NCBI GenBank assembly: GCA_030533445.1
Contig: CM060069.1
Span: 26,999,837-27,063,836, forward strand
Direction of reading: 5' to 3'
From: Cyprinodon diabolis
Taxonomy: Eukaryota; Chordata; Actinopteri; Cyprinodontiformes; Cyprinodontidae
DNA length: 64,000 nucleotides
Each line of letters starts with the position of its first letter. The first letter of the stretch is position 1. This document shows, in pieces, positions 1 to 25,790 of this stretch. A program made the translations under genes and the position numbers. The notes under the pieces are model-generated. The model did no database searches. It was not told where the DNA came from and was given only the letters and a program-made list of their open reading frames with translations.

Positions 1-1789
1 TTTGTCTTAAAATAACTGCATTTTTCTCTTGAATTAAGCAGAATTGTCAATGGAATAAGACAATTTACATTTAAAAAAAGGAAAAAAATTGCAGTCTCTT
101 ATTCCAAGTGGGTAAAATGTAATTATCTTATTTTGAGGGTCCATTGGCAGATCATTGTATTTTCATACTCAAATTAATGGTAAATGAATTTATTTTAAGG
201 CATTTTTACTAATTTTAAGGATGTTTTTTCAATGTGGCTTCTGTTCTGATTCATTCAGTCCATTATTATCTGACAATATGAAGACATTAATTGACTGCAT
301 GTAGAGAATTGAACTTTAGGGAAAGGGAAAAGAAGACATAATAAAACATATTTTATACTGTATGCAGTATAAAATCTTAAAGCACTTCCACAATTCCTGT
401 TTATTCTATTTCCATGCCATATATATTTTTTCACTACTTTTTTGCTTCGTTCCTTTTTTTCTTCTGTTTTTGTTTCTGTTATGAGGCAATTGAACTACAT
501 AGTCTAATAGGTACATTTCCAGTTATGTTTCTGTTATATCTGAAGTAAAACATTGGGTCAAATTTGTTTAAATGTATTTCATTCAGCTTGGTAAACATTT
601 TCAGTATACATGTTATACTGGGTTTGATTGGAAGACTTTTTGACAGCAACAATTTAGTATGGTTATCTTTGTTAATGAGAAGATTAAATCAGCATTCCAT
701 GTATGTAGATGTGTGTGTGGTAAGGATTGGGTTATTTAAAATTTAACCCATTAAAGTGTAGTTTAATTATCAACTCTTGGCTGATAATTAAAACTAGGCT
801 GTCTTGCTAGGTTAATTGTACTGAACTGATACTAACTCCTCTCTCTGAATCAAAACATATTACTGATGTAATGCTGATGCTCTGCAACCACTGTATTGTT
901 TTCTAAGAAATTGCTGCATCTAACAAATTCCTTTCATGAAAAAAATAAAATATTTGGCCTCATTTGTACCTATTAATCATTAAAGCAGAATTAATGCTAA
1001 CTGACTCTGATTGCAAACCCAGGGTTGACAACCACTAAGCATTTAATGAATTTATTCTCACAAGTGTCTTACCACTTTAGAACTGCAATATGCATTGAAA
1101 AGCAGGCATGTAATGCACTGGATTGGGTCACTGTTTTCCCAGCAATATGTGCTTTGTTTTGATTAGCTGTGAAGTCAGAACCCAGATCTGAGAAAAATGC
1201 CCCACCCCAATTAACTAAAGTAGTTGCAGAATACAGAGGGATTGCATAATGGAAAGTGGATGACAGCAAACACTGACATTAAAAGTTACCCAACAGTCAT
1301 TTCAGTCATTAAGCATCAAGTAACATTTTATTTATGCAGAGATGAAAGCAAAAATGTTATTAGATGTAGCTCTTCTACAGGGGATGAAACATTGAATAAC
1401 ATAGCTGGAACGAAGTTTATAACATTGTTCCTTAAGTTATGTTATCTCTGCTGCAGGAATGCAGAAATTATTTAGTATTTAACTTGCACAACACATTTAC
1501 AAACAACTGCATAAAAATGTTTTTGTTTTGTTTTTTCTTCCAAGCAACAAACATTTTGATAGAGAAATTATTTCATTGTTGTTCTATATTGTCAGGTTTT
1601 GCATTTGAGGCTAAAATGGTAACAATTCCTCTTGAAACAAATGTATAACTTTGGATAAAGGAATAATTTATATAAAACCTGGCAACTCCTCTGTTACCAG
1701 GTTTAACATAATTTCTTTCTTTCTAAAAATACTGCTACAATCCAACAATTTCTAATTTATTTGATGTCCATATGGAAATAATCATATCA
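1..1789. other. no gene recognised
   Basis: AT-rich non-coding sequence. Open frames are all under 90 codons, have no family likeness and lack paired splice signals. Confidence 0.5.
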
Positions 1790-1925
1790 TGTAGTTGGTG
1801 CAGATTTGTCAGCTGCACATCTGTGATACAAGTGTCCTATTCTAACACATCCCAAAGGATTACTTTTGGATTAAGATCTGCTCCTGCAGCCCATTTTCCT
1901 TAAGGGTCAGCATGCTACATGTATG
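1790..1925 (-). mobile_element. old fragment of the DD36E Tc1 family transposase
   Basis: This stretch aligns by eye with 41840-41945 of the intact element below (shared words cagatttgtc, ctgcacat, cacatcccaaag, ggatt.agatctg). Many substitutions and small gaps mark it as an old relic with no coding capacity. No terminal repeats remain. Confidence 0.6.
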
Positions 1926-3129
1926 CCTCCAGTAATGGTTTTCTGCATACTTTGATACTCAAGCTATTATTACCTTTCTGTCATCTCCAAATAGCCTACC
2001 AATTATTTCCTGACCTATTGCATCCAAAAAAAACGTTCAAATCATCACAAATCCTGCTTGCAAGAGATTTTGTTTTTCTTTTTTGGTATTCATTTTCAGT
2101 TTTTCAGTTTCAGAAAAACCGAGAAGTTGATTGTGGCTGAAAAAGTCAACTGGTTCTTTACCATCTCTAGATGCCTAAACTCATTAAATTGCTGCCCTCA
2201 GATGGGCAGAAGTGATATCTGTCTAAATGAATTAGTGTCATATAGAATGACTGAATAGAATATGCTTTAAATCACAAATTTTAAAAGGGCAATTTTTCCT
2301 CCCCACATTAATCTGGTATCATGGTGATCTTTACTGAGCACTGATTTTAAAATCTTTTCTATTCTGTTTTAGAATAGAAATTATTATAATTTTAGAAACT
2401 GTAATATGGAAAAATATACAAGAAGCTTTAATGTGCTTCCAAGGTTGCCTGATTCATTGATAGGAATGACCTGCTTTGGCTGGATACGCTATTTTGAACG
2501 GAGGGTTATGTGCCCAAAATTATTAAAGAAGGTTCCCTTCTCTGTTTGTTTACAGATGTTTTGATATTGCTTTGTTCTTCTGTTTTTGTCCTCTGAGTTT
2601 TTATTTTGTTTTGTTTTTTCTTTGAGAGCATGTTGTTAAAAAATTAAAAAAACGAATTTATCCAAGAATAAAGAAAAAAATCCTAGCCACTTGATCCATG
2701 GTTGAGATTTATTCCCATTTAATATTTAACTCATTCTGCTAGTATATTAAAGCTGTATGAAAGTATGAAAAATACCTGCCAACTTCAGCTCGTTATTTTT
2801 CACTGTGATAGCAAGAAAAAATAAAACCATATATTGCAGCTTTGCTCAACAGCAAAGCTGTAAAACACCAGCTTGTAAAATGAGCAAATCCCCCCAAAAA
2901 CATATTTATTTTGTTCAAGTTGCATCATTTGTCTACCATACTTATATTTTTATACCTTGATTTTGTGTGTTTTAACCGCATGTGCTAATGTGGAAAGGGT
3001 AGATATGGTTAGCTAATTTATCATATGGTTCAGAATCTGTCGGAAAAGGCCAAAGAGAGTGGGGAAGTCAAGTGAAGAAATCAAAAGAAGCGCTGCACAG
3101 AAAACCTAAATGGCCTTAGTTGAAATTAA

Positions 3130-3330
3130 CACTGGCCAGGAAGCATGAGGAGGGGACTGGTGCCTGTTCCTGGCATCAAGTGGTGTAAAGCAAGGTGCAA
3201 CCTGGAAAGGTTACCAGTTTAACACAAGACAACATAAGGACTACACACTCATATCTAAGGACCATTAATCTCAAAGTCAGGCAGAAGTGTGTGGAAGGGG
3301 GCCAGAGGGAACCCAGAGGGAACATGCAAA
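3130..3330 (-). repeat. degenerate SINE-like repeat copy
   Basis: Read on the minus strand it keeps the order of blocks seen in the better copy at 11056-11430: gcatgttcc, gggttctctctgg-like, cttag.tgtgtgtag, acctttccaggttgcacc and ggcaccagtccc. It is strongly diverged and lacks the tRNA-like head. Confidence 0.45.
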
Positions 3331-3371
3331 CTCTAAGTATAACGTCTTGATACTGGGATAATTCCATACAC

Positions 3372-3387
3372 ATATATATATATATAT
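3372..3387. repeat. short (AT)n tract
   Basis: Eight AT units follow caca. Confidence 0.9.
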
Positions 3388-4429
3388 GAAAAATACAGTT
3401 ATTTTTCAAGATTCATTGTAAATGGAACAATCACAGAATATATTGGTAAAATATCCAACTGTAACAACAGATACAACAAATTAAGAAAACTAGCCATCCG
3501 TCCGTCAGTCAATATTGTTGAATTTTATTTATTTATTTATTATTCATTAATCTTACAGGATTTCAATTTGATAGTGTTATAAATTTAAAGCATTTTTTTT
3601 TACCCCTCTTAAAATCTCTTACTGTAATGTGCTTGAAGTAAATATATTATGTCAGCTGTCGATGAAAGCACTATTTTTAACCACGAGTACTCAACTGTAT
3701 GTTGAAAAAAAAATTTTAATGTAATTAAACGAAAGTAAGATTTTTGCCATACATTTTTTTTTAGATCTCTTTAACTCTTGTTAGCATGGCTGCAAAGCTG
3801 TTTCTAAGTACCTGCCAGCAAAAGCTCTTTGGGTTAGCATTTATTTCCGCCTATGCAGCCACTGCTCCTGTAGTGGGGAGTTTACACCCATTAGTAAACT
3901 GCACATTTAACCACATGATTGATTTCACATATCAGATAGCAGATCACTTATTTCTAAAAAGATTAGCTTGACACGCCAGTCCTGAGGAGTGTGACTAATT
4001 ATGTTAGCCAGATAAAAAATTTTTGCAGAGCAGCAGACACTGGGCATGGGTAGATAATTGTTTTACAAATATACATTTTAGTATGAAAACTCATTGTCTT
4101 AAAACTTACGCTATAAACAAATACATTTTCCACATGACCTTGGTAGTTATTGTGCATGCTCTCTATATCATGATTAGATTTTATAATCCTTTGAGAAACA
4201 TTAATGTTGATGTTTCTTAATTCTTAATGGTCAAATGAAATTAGTACTGGGGCCATCAATGTTATTCATCTAATGGGTGAAAAGAGCTTTAGAGACACAT
4301 TGCATGTCCTCAATTTAATCTGTGCAAAACCAACAATCAAGTGTGACGTTAATTCAGAAAGGTGACTGAATTAAATGTTCCATGGTAAAAACCTAGCTGC
4401 AAAATTTTAACCTTGAAATTATAAGTTAG

Positions 4430-4720
4430 TGTCAACAAGTGCGGTGAGGTTGGTTGACGACCCAAAAACAGATGAGTGAGGCAAATCCTTTTTTTTAGGT
4501 CAGGGACTTTATCATGTGATTGGTTTGAATATAGAAATATACATTCCAGAAACTAAGGGAGCTAGGGGAAAGGAGACAGGCACAAGGGGGAAACAGAGAG
4601 TAATTGAAGACTGGCTTAAATATAACACAAAATGGAAAATAAACCTAAGATCAACAAAACAGACTTACTTTGATAGCAAAAACTAAAAACTCAAAATTTC
4701 AAAAGGGGAGAACCATAACA
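4430..4720 (-). mobile_element. short LTR-like element with exact 5-bp target duplication
   Basis: The element runs from TGTCAACAAG to ACCATAACA (TG...CA ends) and is flanked on both sides by gttag (4425-4429 and 4721-4725). It has no open frame. An internal part (ctaggggaaaggag, ggcacaaggggg) recurs at 44110-44150. The ends and the 5-bp duplication fit a solo LTR or a small LTR-derived element; minus orientation is inferred from related copies. Confidence 0.6.
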
Positions 4721-5280
4721 GTTAGTCCTTTTTTATGTCAGGGTGCTAAACATTTCTCGGTGAGATGTCATTAGCATTTTCTTCCCGGATCAGTTCAAAG
4801 TCACGAAATATAAATGTTTTGTTAACCTAAAAATTATACAAGACTCATTAGCATTTTTGTTAAAATGCACAATTATTAAATGTTGTCACTGATTTTAATA
4901 AAACTTAAGTGATTTGAAGTGATTTAGATCCTGAAAGAAACAACAACAACAAATGAATAATTTAACCTCAGTAAACAAAGTTACTCTATAAATTAAACTC
5001 AGTTTCCAGGGTCTGTTCTGACAAAAAGAGTTAAAAAAAATCCTATAAAATTTTTTTCTTGTTTTTAAGGCAGTGATGTTGGTGTAAACATATATGTTTC
5101 GATATACAAATTATTATATCTACACCTTACTATGATAGTGTAGTGATATTTTGACTTAGAAAAAAATACTAGCTAATAGTAATGACACTGCTACTAGGGC
5201 TTTTGTGGATGATAATCTTATGGGATAAGTCAGGCAGGATTTATTAATTAAGATTTATTTTTTTTTCTTTATAAAAAGCC

Positions 5281-5313
5281 AAAAAAAAAAAAAAAAAAAA
5301 CAAAAAAAAAAAA
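5281..5313. repeat. A-rich tract
   Basis: Thirty-three bases with one C interruption, otherwise all A. Confidence 0.9.
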
Positions 5314-8241
5314 CTACAAACTCTCAGGGATTTCTTTTCTGGTTTCAGGTCCCTTTCATTAGGTCTGAGACAAAACATGAACATCTGCATTTGGCTAACT
5401 TTGTTACAAATGAGTCCCAATTACATCTCTGTATGTTTTTCATTGTAACAAGTGTGATTAAATACTTAAGTTTAGTTTTTCTGCTTTAAATCCCAGGATT
5501 TTTTAATTCCAAAACAAGACTATTTCCCACTTACTCAGTTTATTGATCTCCAAACCATCAACACCCCCACTGTAAAAGGAATCAAACTCTTAGCATCAGC
5601 TAGATGTAATTTGCAATAGCAGTTGGGTTTTAATCAAGTTATTTTTTTTCAAATGTGGTAAATCCTCTAATTAAACAGGTTAGTACATTTGAATCTTTAA
5701 TCTGGACCAAATCCTTTCAGGCTGTGTGTTGGTCTGCCAAAACATTTTTGGACAGTTCATCAGTGCTGGCTGTGCTGAGCACTCACATCCCTTCAATGTT
5801 GAAGTTGGTGAAATATCATGTGGTGCCCAAACTGTTCTTATACAAGACAACAACTATTTATTATAGTGTGTATTGCTTTAGCACAAAGTTTTACAGACAT
5901 CATAGTCATTACTAAACCTTTCAATGGGAGTGTCTTGTTACTTACCTCCCAAAATTTTCTGATTTACATTGGATGCATATTGAACCTGTATATCCCAGGC
6001 AATATTATATATTTTTTTCCTATATACACAATGTGGGCTGATCTTTATTCCTGAGGGTTATGGGATAACTGATGACTCCTTATAGAGGTATAGAGCTTTT
6101 TCTTTGAAGGAACGTTTTAGACAGGATATAACTACTTGGGAAAGGGAGTGTTACAACCGCTTTGTACAGAATGCTTTGTGATTGCTGGAGCCAGAAGATT
6201 TTCCTCTGTCAATTATTTACCAATGATGACATATAAAATTATGCTGCTGTTGTCTTCCAATCATTCATCTTGTGTGCAACCTAACCACCCACACCTTAAT
6301 TGTAGAAAGCCTTTTCATTAATAACAATAACATGATTCTGAGATCTTTGTAGAGATGGGATACCTTTTTTATTGTTCATTTTATAAAGCAGGTTTTTGTC
6401 AATCGGTTGGTTTTATTTTTAATAAGAACATTTGATCAATGTCCTAGATAGCTTCCTTTTGTTTGTTGTTATTTTTTTAATTAAAAATATACCCTGAAAT
6501 TACAAAGTACATTACATTAAGTAGATCATTTAATACAAAGCTGGGAGTCCAGAAACATTTGGCAAGCTGGTAATGAGATAAATAGACAAGACCAATAGTG
6601 CAAACCTCTGGCAAACTTTTTCCTACTTAGCTTTGACGATAGGGAGCTTAGTGGAAGAGACCAGTGTTTGTCATTTTTTTTCCTTCTGCATGCAGTGAAG
6701 CTTCCTTGTGCAGTTATACCGTTTTTCCTTCAGTATTAAAGGCTCTTTGCTGTACTTCCATACTTTAACTTGTGCTCGTCTCATTGTGCAAGGTGGATAG
6801 AAAAACATATAATAGTGGTGTTGTTCATGGCCTTATCACAGGATTTGGTTTCATTGCAAATTCTATTTTGTTATTAATAAACCTAATTAAAGCAACAAAA
6901 CACCATCAATGGCAATCATTAAACTTTTTTGTCATTACTACGGAGACAGTTGAACACACTTTAACTTAATTGGTGGACCCTGTTATTGGGCAAAATGCTA
7001 TGGGTTTGGTGTAATCAGAGCATAAAAAAGAAAGAAGAAACATGTTCTGGTTTTTAGGTACATGATCTCATAGCGGACAAGTGACACAATAGTATGTTTG
7101 CTCCTGTCTTAAAACTATTGTTAAAATAATTGAAGTAATAGGACAGGAATTTCTGTGGAGATATCTCATATAAATACTGCCCTCTCCTAGTATGAGACTC
7201 AAGCAACTAGAACCTTTATTTTGATATTTTGGACTTGTTTTGTACTGAAAGTCTAGGAATTTGCCCCAACTTCCTTTTAAGCAAAAGTAATATTTTCCTC
7301 CCATTGGAAGTGTGTCTGTTTGTAAGAGAAGAAATTGACATCACATTGAATTAATAAACTAAATCTTGTTTATGATGCTAAAGGAAAAAAAAAAGAAAAA
7401 TGAAACAGATGTTTCTGAGCATAGACATAGGAATACAAATCAAAATGCTTGAATTCCCTGCAAAATATCCAATGATTTATCTGCTTTGGCCTATCTTTAA
7501 CTATTTTATGTGTTATTGTTGTCATATTACCTATCGCATGATGGATTCAGAACATTGTAATACCCACTAAAGATGTTTTATACAAAAAGTAAAACACTAG
7601 AGTGGCATGAATCTTAGGTTCTACACAACAACTATTCCTTTTACAGCTAATTTACTGAGACACATGTTTAAAACTGAATGTAAAAACTTATTTTTCTCCA
7701 CTGTCTATCTTGGCAGGCATCCTATCCTTGGGGAAATATCTAAGAAGAGAAGAGGAAGATTTTTTTTCCATACCACCTGGACTAAACACAACAGGCTAAA
7801 TACCAAGCAAAAGTGCATGGTTACAACACAGCACCAGAGCCATGTGGGAGGAGAGTGATTGGGAATTCATATTTGGAAGCAACAAGTCCATGTTCTCTGC
7901 TGACATACAGTAATATTTCTCCAGCCTTTCACCAGTACTTTTCCTCAGAGGAAGCCCCTGCTATGAACCTCAGCTCTGTTGGCTTTAGTAGGCGGTCCAA
8001 CCTCAGTGCCAGGCACTGTGTGGGCACCCCACAAGTCTGGGTTTTGCCCACACAGAAATCACAGATTGAATACCCCTGTGCAACTCCTCTGTGTGGTCAA
8101 TTTACTGTCTTGTGTTAAAACTGATCTGTAGCAGATTTTTGTCTACATCCTTCCCTGCGTCTTTGCACTCAACAGAATTAGTCTTCAACTCCTTCGCCAC
8201 CACCACAAGCACCTCCTTTTGTTCCACCTCTTCTTTATAAT
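5314..8241. other. no gene recognised (gnaz upstream region)
   Basis: AT-rich sequence without a recognisable coding segment or intact repeat. It may be gnaz promoter or 5-prime intron, but no promoter motif stood out. Confidence 0.45.
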
Positions 8242-8257
8242 TTGCTTTCCCATCCAG
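8242..8257 (+). promoter_or_regulatory. candidate splice acceptor before gnaz start exon
   Basis: A pyrimidine-rich run ending tttcccatccag lies 43 nt before the gnaz ATG. GNAZ in mammals has a non-coding first exon, so an acceptor is expected near here. This is inference; no upstream leader exon was identified in the window. Confidence 0.3.
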
Positions 8258-8300
8258 CACCAGCACGAGTTCCTTTGTGCTAACGACGTGGTGGAGGACC

Positions 8301-21129
<12,829 letters not shown>

Positions 21130-21806
21130 GACCTGACACTAGGTGGGAGGCGGGGTTGGGTGGGTTTGGCCAGCAGGTGAAATGCAGGCAGCTCAGCGCC
21201 CAAAAGAGCGCACTATATTAGTATGTCTACTTTCAGGAAGGGCAGCAGAGAACTGAAGATGAAAACCTGTATTAAGAAAGTCGGTTTGGACTATACAGTA
21301 GATTCAAAAGAGCTGCCAGGCCATGGGCAGGGTGGGAGCTTTTACCCTATGTGTTTGCACTGAATATAAGTATGCAGAGACACCACACATAAACACACAC
21401 ACACACACACATACATCTTTATGGTTTGTTCACACAAAAGGTATTTGGGTCAACTCTCTTTTGACAGAGCGACACTGGAAACTTCAAGATGACTACCCTT
21501 GTCAAACCTAAGAGTGAGATCCTCCAGTTAACTGGCTGTTTTTCCCCCCTTTCATTATTTGCCTGAGTCAATTGATGCTGCTTTGAGATAAAAAAAATCT
21601 TGACAAATCGATGCTGTTTGTTTAGGGGTGGGACGATGGGTCTTCACCTATTTGTTAGGAAACAGCAAGCGCACCTAATTAGGTGCAAAGTAAGCCTCTG
21701 CTTCTGAGGGGGGAAAAAGTCTGTAGATATGATGTCAAAAGGGTTGCTGCCAAAAAAAGGAAACTGCCACAACCTGAAAATTTTAATTCTAACTTTTTCA
21801 GCACAG
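21130..21806 (+). other. gnaz: gnaz 3-prime untranslated region (proximal part)
   Basis: Sequence after the TAG is non-coding and contains an (AC)9 tract. No AATAAA is seen before the Tc1 element at 21807, so the true polyadenylation site is unknown from sequence alone. Confidence 0.5.
21393..21410. repeat. (AC)9 microsatellite
   Basis: Nine AC units in the gnaz 3-prime untranslated region. Confidence 0.9.
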
Positions 21807-22971
21807 CAGTGCCTTGTAAACACATAGCCCGCCTGAAAACTTCAGTCTTTTGTTACGCTACAAACACAAAGTTTAATTGGTCATTAGGTTTTATGTAATG
21901 GATCAGCACAAAGTAGTGCATTATTGAAGAGTGGAATAAAAATAAGAAATAGTTTTCCATTTAATTTAAACAATATGTGTTGTGCATTTATGTTTATCCC
22001 CCTTTTATTTTATGCCCCCTTTAATAAGTATATAATAGTATATACGTATATATACCACAATAGTATATATACATAAAGCTTATGATAAAATTAAATGTAC
22101 TCCAGCATCAAAACCGACATGTACTTTGATGATTTGAAAACATTTGAGGTTCCACTAAAGTCTAACAACTTTTTAAGGCTTACCCAGGCATGACAAAAGA
22201 GAAACATTAATAACAGTATAACCAGCAGTTTAAAGAACATTAGGGAACAGCACCTTGAAGACCAAGGAACTAATTTGACTGGTCAAAGGTAAACCTGTGG
22301 GGATGTTTAAATAGTAGATACAGACCCAATTTCCACAGCTTTACACTTCTTATGGCGTTAAGCTGTCTCCTCCTTAAAATGCAAAATGTTGGAACAGCTC
22401 CAAAGTTACCAAAACCACAGCACATGGTGGATTTTGCAGAAATCTTTTTTTAAAACTGAAACAGAAAATTAATAAAATACAGAGCCATACTGAAAGCACA
22501 CTTGTTAGAGGGTGCAAAACATCTGGAGGACTACAGATAGAGGCCCGAGGCCCAGTCAAAGTCCAGAGCTAAATCTTATTAAGAATCTGTAGCACAGGCT
22601 GAAATTTAAAAGATAGACACTCAGCCTGCAACAAGGGTTAGCGTTAAGAATTTTGCATTATAGAGTTGGTAAGATATTGAATCTCTGATATTAGCTTGAA
22701 GTGACAAAAGACCAAATACTAATAATAATTTAGCATTAGGTTAAAAGGACTTCTGAAGGCAGTTGATTGCCTAATTTTATTTTATGTTGTCAGAATAAGG
22801 GGATAAATATATATTCAATCCAGATCTTTCAGATTTTTGTCCATTTAATGTCTTGGGGAAATTTGCTTTCAAATGATGCACTAGTTTGTTCTGGCTTATC
22901 AAATGAACTTACTGTAAGTGAAATAAAACATTGAAATTCAGGTGGTAAAATTCAATTTGCAGGGCACTGTA
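21807..22971 (+). mobile_element. decayed Tc1-like transposon downstream of gnaz
   Basis: The left end reads cagtgccttgtaaa and the right end tttgcagggcactg, an inverted pair typical of fish Tc1 elements. Inside, gatcagcacaaagtagtgca and ccagagctaaatcttattaa match common Tc1 sequence; the latter corresponds to the transposase region around the catalytic Glu (NPIE). Stops and gaps abolish coding. An AT-rich insertion lies near 22025-22080. Confidence 0.75.
21935..21940 (+). terminator. AATAAA hexamer inside the Tc1 element
   Basis: First AATAAA after the gnaz stop on the + strand (806 nt downstream of the stop). It belongs to the transposon sequence, so its use for gnaz polyadenylation is only a possibility. 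Confidence 0.25.
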
Positions 22972-25379
22972 TTACTGATCTTTCCTCTGGTTGACCCTCC
23001 AATGTTGTTCTTTTGTTCTCCTCATTTTTCTTTAATCGTTTTGTGCTTTTAAAAGAAATTAAAAAAAGTCTCTCAGACCTGCTCTTAATAGCAGGCCTCT
23101 GATTAAAAATACCTAAGGTACCGTGCCAACATCAGTTTGTAAATAAAACCAGATCCCATGCATTTTTTTCCATTTTTGTTTTTATGGAAAATACATTAAA
23201 ACATGCATGATTTTGTTACTTTGGGATATTAATATATATTTTCTTTGGGATTATGTTTTTCTTTTCTCCAGTTTAAATAATATATTCCCAAAAAATATAT
23301 ATAAAAGTCAAACACTGTGTACGATTGTACAGTTCTCAGAGAGAAATCTATTGAAAAAGAATTTTATGAATATAAAAACACTGAGAAAAAATGTTATGTT
23401 GACAAAGAAGATTACAATGATGGAATGACAACAAAACTATTTCTTTAATGTCATTGTGTGAGGAAAAAGTGGATCAAAGAACAAGAATTTACAAGAAAAC
23501 ATCATTAAGCAAATATTGAAAGTTCAATCTTCCTTTCGTTATCTAAGTGGAAATTGTCAGTCGCTATGATGTGTAAATATACTGTAAGGTACACTCTTTG
23601 TTCAAAGAAATGAAAATAAAGGTTGAGTTGGGATACTGTTAGTGACATTAAGAGACAGAAGCGGAAGAACCCTCTCTGCTCTTCCCTCTGTCTTTACAGC
23701 TCAGCGAACAACTCAGCCAAGGGCTTTACAGGATGTCCACTTCAACAAAATATATAAAAACAAAACAAAAAACAGTGAGATACAAATATAAAAAGGATGA
23801 TAACTGAATAAAACAATTTATGCAAATTTTGATGGTGTAGTGAATGTGTTTTTTGGGTGAGTTTTTGTCAGAATGTCTTGTTTTACATTGAATATGCATC
23901 AAAACAATTCACAGAATGGTCGTATCTAAAAAAAAAGGGGTGGGGGTCCATTGTGTACAATGTAGCCACTGAAGCAAAAAGAAACTTTGGCCATGAAGTA
24001 TGCAATTAAATTAGTTCTCAATGAACTTGGCCTCTGTGTGGTGGGATGACAGGATTCCTCTCTAATTAGTGTATAAACTCGCACTGACCCAACAGGTCTG
24101 CCAGTTCACCAACAAGTTTTTTTTTCTAAGAACTAAACCTCACAAGACACGGATTTCGGTTTGTTTAGAGCACTTTTGAAGCTCTCTATGAAAAGTAAAA
24201 AAAAAAAATTAAAAAAACGCTAAATATGCGGTGCTCCACACATTATTTTTTTTAACAGTTTGAGTAAAAAAATACAGACCTTTATTTGGAATACATTCAT
24301 TCAGTGGAGAAAAAACAATAACAAAAACAACAAATAAAAGTACTTATCTTTAACATTACTGATAACTCTTTCCTTTTTTTTCAGTTAGTGAAGTTATAAC
24401 AAGAAAATTGAATTGTAGTTTAACAGACAGAACAAGACAAAGCAGAGCATTATCATCAATCTAAAGTAAAACTGCATGACAGAAATCATCTAACGAGTAA
24501 ATAGAGTCTTCCTGTAAGTAATTTAATCTTGGTATAGAAACATCTGTTCTGTTAAGACCTCAGAGCTTTGTTACAGCACAAGGAACAAGAAGACAGATCA
24601 GGAATAAGGTTGTGAAGAACTTTTTTTGAACATCTAATGGAGTACCGTACATCTAAAACTTGATGGACCGCTGGAAAGATCTATAGAGATATACAGCTGA
24701 AGTCTGATAATCTGTTGACAGGATATATTTTAGATATAAACTCATAAGGTAGGCTACAACTTTTACAGAAGAGTGGCAATTATAAAGAAATTGTTGGAAA
24801 AGAGAGTTTTAAGGCCTGTTTGCAGTTTCTTAAGAACCACACACAGCAGATATCTAGGCAATGGTGCTCTGGTCAGAACAGATTAAATTGATCCTTCCGA
24901 CATACAGTATGACTAAAAACTGTGGGAGTGATACTCAAAAGATTTTTGCATCTTAAGTATGATTTCAACTACCAATTTTTTAGCATAGACACTTTTTAGC
25001 ATAGACACAAAGGAACTATATGGATGCCCACAATCTTTTGCATGAAAGACCCTACAGGCACATCCCACCTTACGTAATTTAACAAAAATGCATAACTTCT
25101 TTACCTGTAGTCTGTGTGACTCATGCAAATGTTCACACCTCTTTTTTCACAATGGAGATATCCAGCCGCTACATTGTTTTTTGTTGTTCTTTTCTGGAAG
25201 GTTGTAGTCCTAATTTGACCGACATCATCCATCTGGCTGAGAGCTGTTTGGGTTCAGCCCAACGATTTCCTTTCCTGGTCTAAATAGGATTTTTACTACT
25301 GACTCTGTGAAAAATGAAGGGACAGGAGCTAGGAACAGGAAGTGGGAGCTAAAATTTGAGGTATTCAGATTGAGCCAAA
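22972..25379. other. no gene recognised
   Basis: AT-rich intergenic sequence with several A and T runs. A 15-bp unit (ttttagcatagacac) is tandemly duplicated at about 24978-25008. Confidence 0.4.
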
Positions 25380-25512
25380 GTCCCGTTGTGAGTCCCAATA
25401 AGATGCTGTGGTATGACCTCAGATGGCAAGTAATTCTTGGGACCTTCCAATGTGGCTGAATTAGAACAATTCTGCAAAGATGGCCAAGCCAGTATCTCCA
25501 CGCAGGAAATAA
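25380..25512 (+). mobile_element. Tc1-like transposase fragment
   Basis: The words cccaataagatgctgtgg, tgtggctgaattagaac and aattctgcaaagatg are those of a widespread fish Tc1 element near the transposase C-terminus. Outer limits are not clear and no terminal repeat was found. Confidence 0.55.
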
Positions 25513-25654
25513 ACTATAGGACAGGGATTTATGAAACACTATGAAGCACATTTTTACGGGGTAAAAAAAAACACAGAGCAACTGACCAAGTTACCCTCAT
25601 ACTTAATGATAATTTAGAGAGGGTAAATACCTGACTGTCTTGTGTTTTTGGTGT

Positions 25655-25790
25655 GGGACGAAGCCGAGCACCTTGAGAGAACCCTGCTTCATACAGAAAG
25701 GCCTAAGGCAAGGACTTGAAACCTCGACTTTCTTGGTGCAACTTAAAACTGCTACAAACCGCTCTCCAGTGTGGCCCCCATTTTGCATAC
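25655..25790 (-). repeat. degenerate SINE-like copy, head region
   Basis: On the minus strand it shows the tRNA-like head in order: a ggccacactggagagcgg-like start, a caagaaagtcgaggtttc B-box-like block, then cttaggcctttctg. It is diverged from the copy at 11056. Confidence 0.5.

Noticed and set aside
7813..8118. 101-codon + frame upstream of gnaz
   Set aside because: Composition is not protein-like, no motif and no link to the gnaz frame.
25225..25581. 118-codon minus-strand hydrophobic frame
   Set aside because: Overlaps a decayed Tc1 fragment read on the other strand; no family features.
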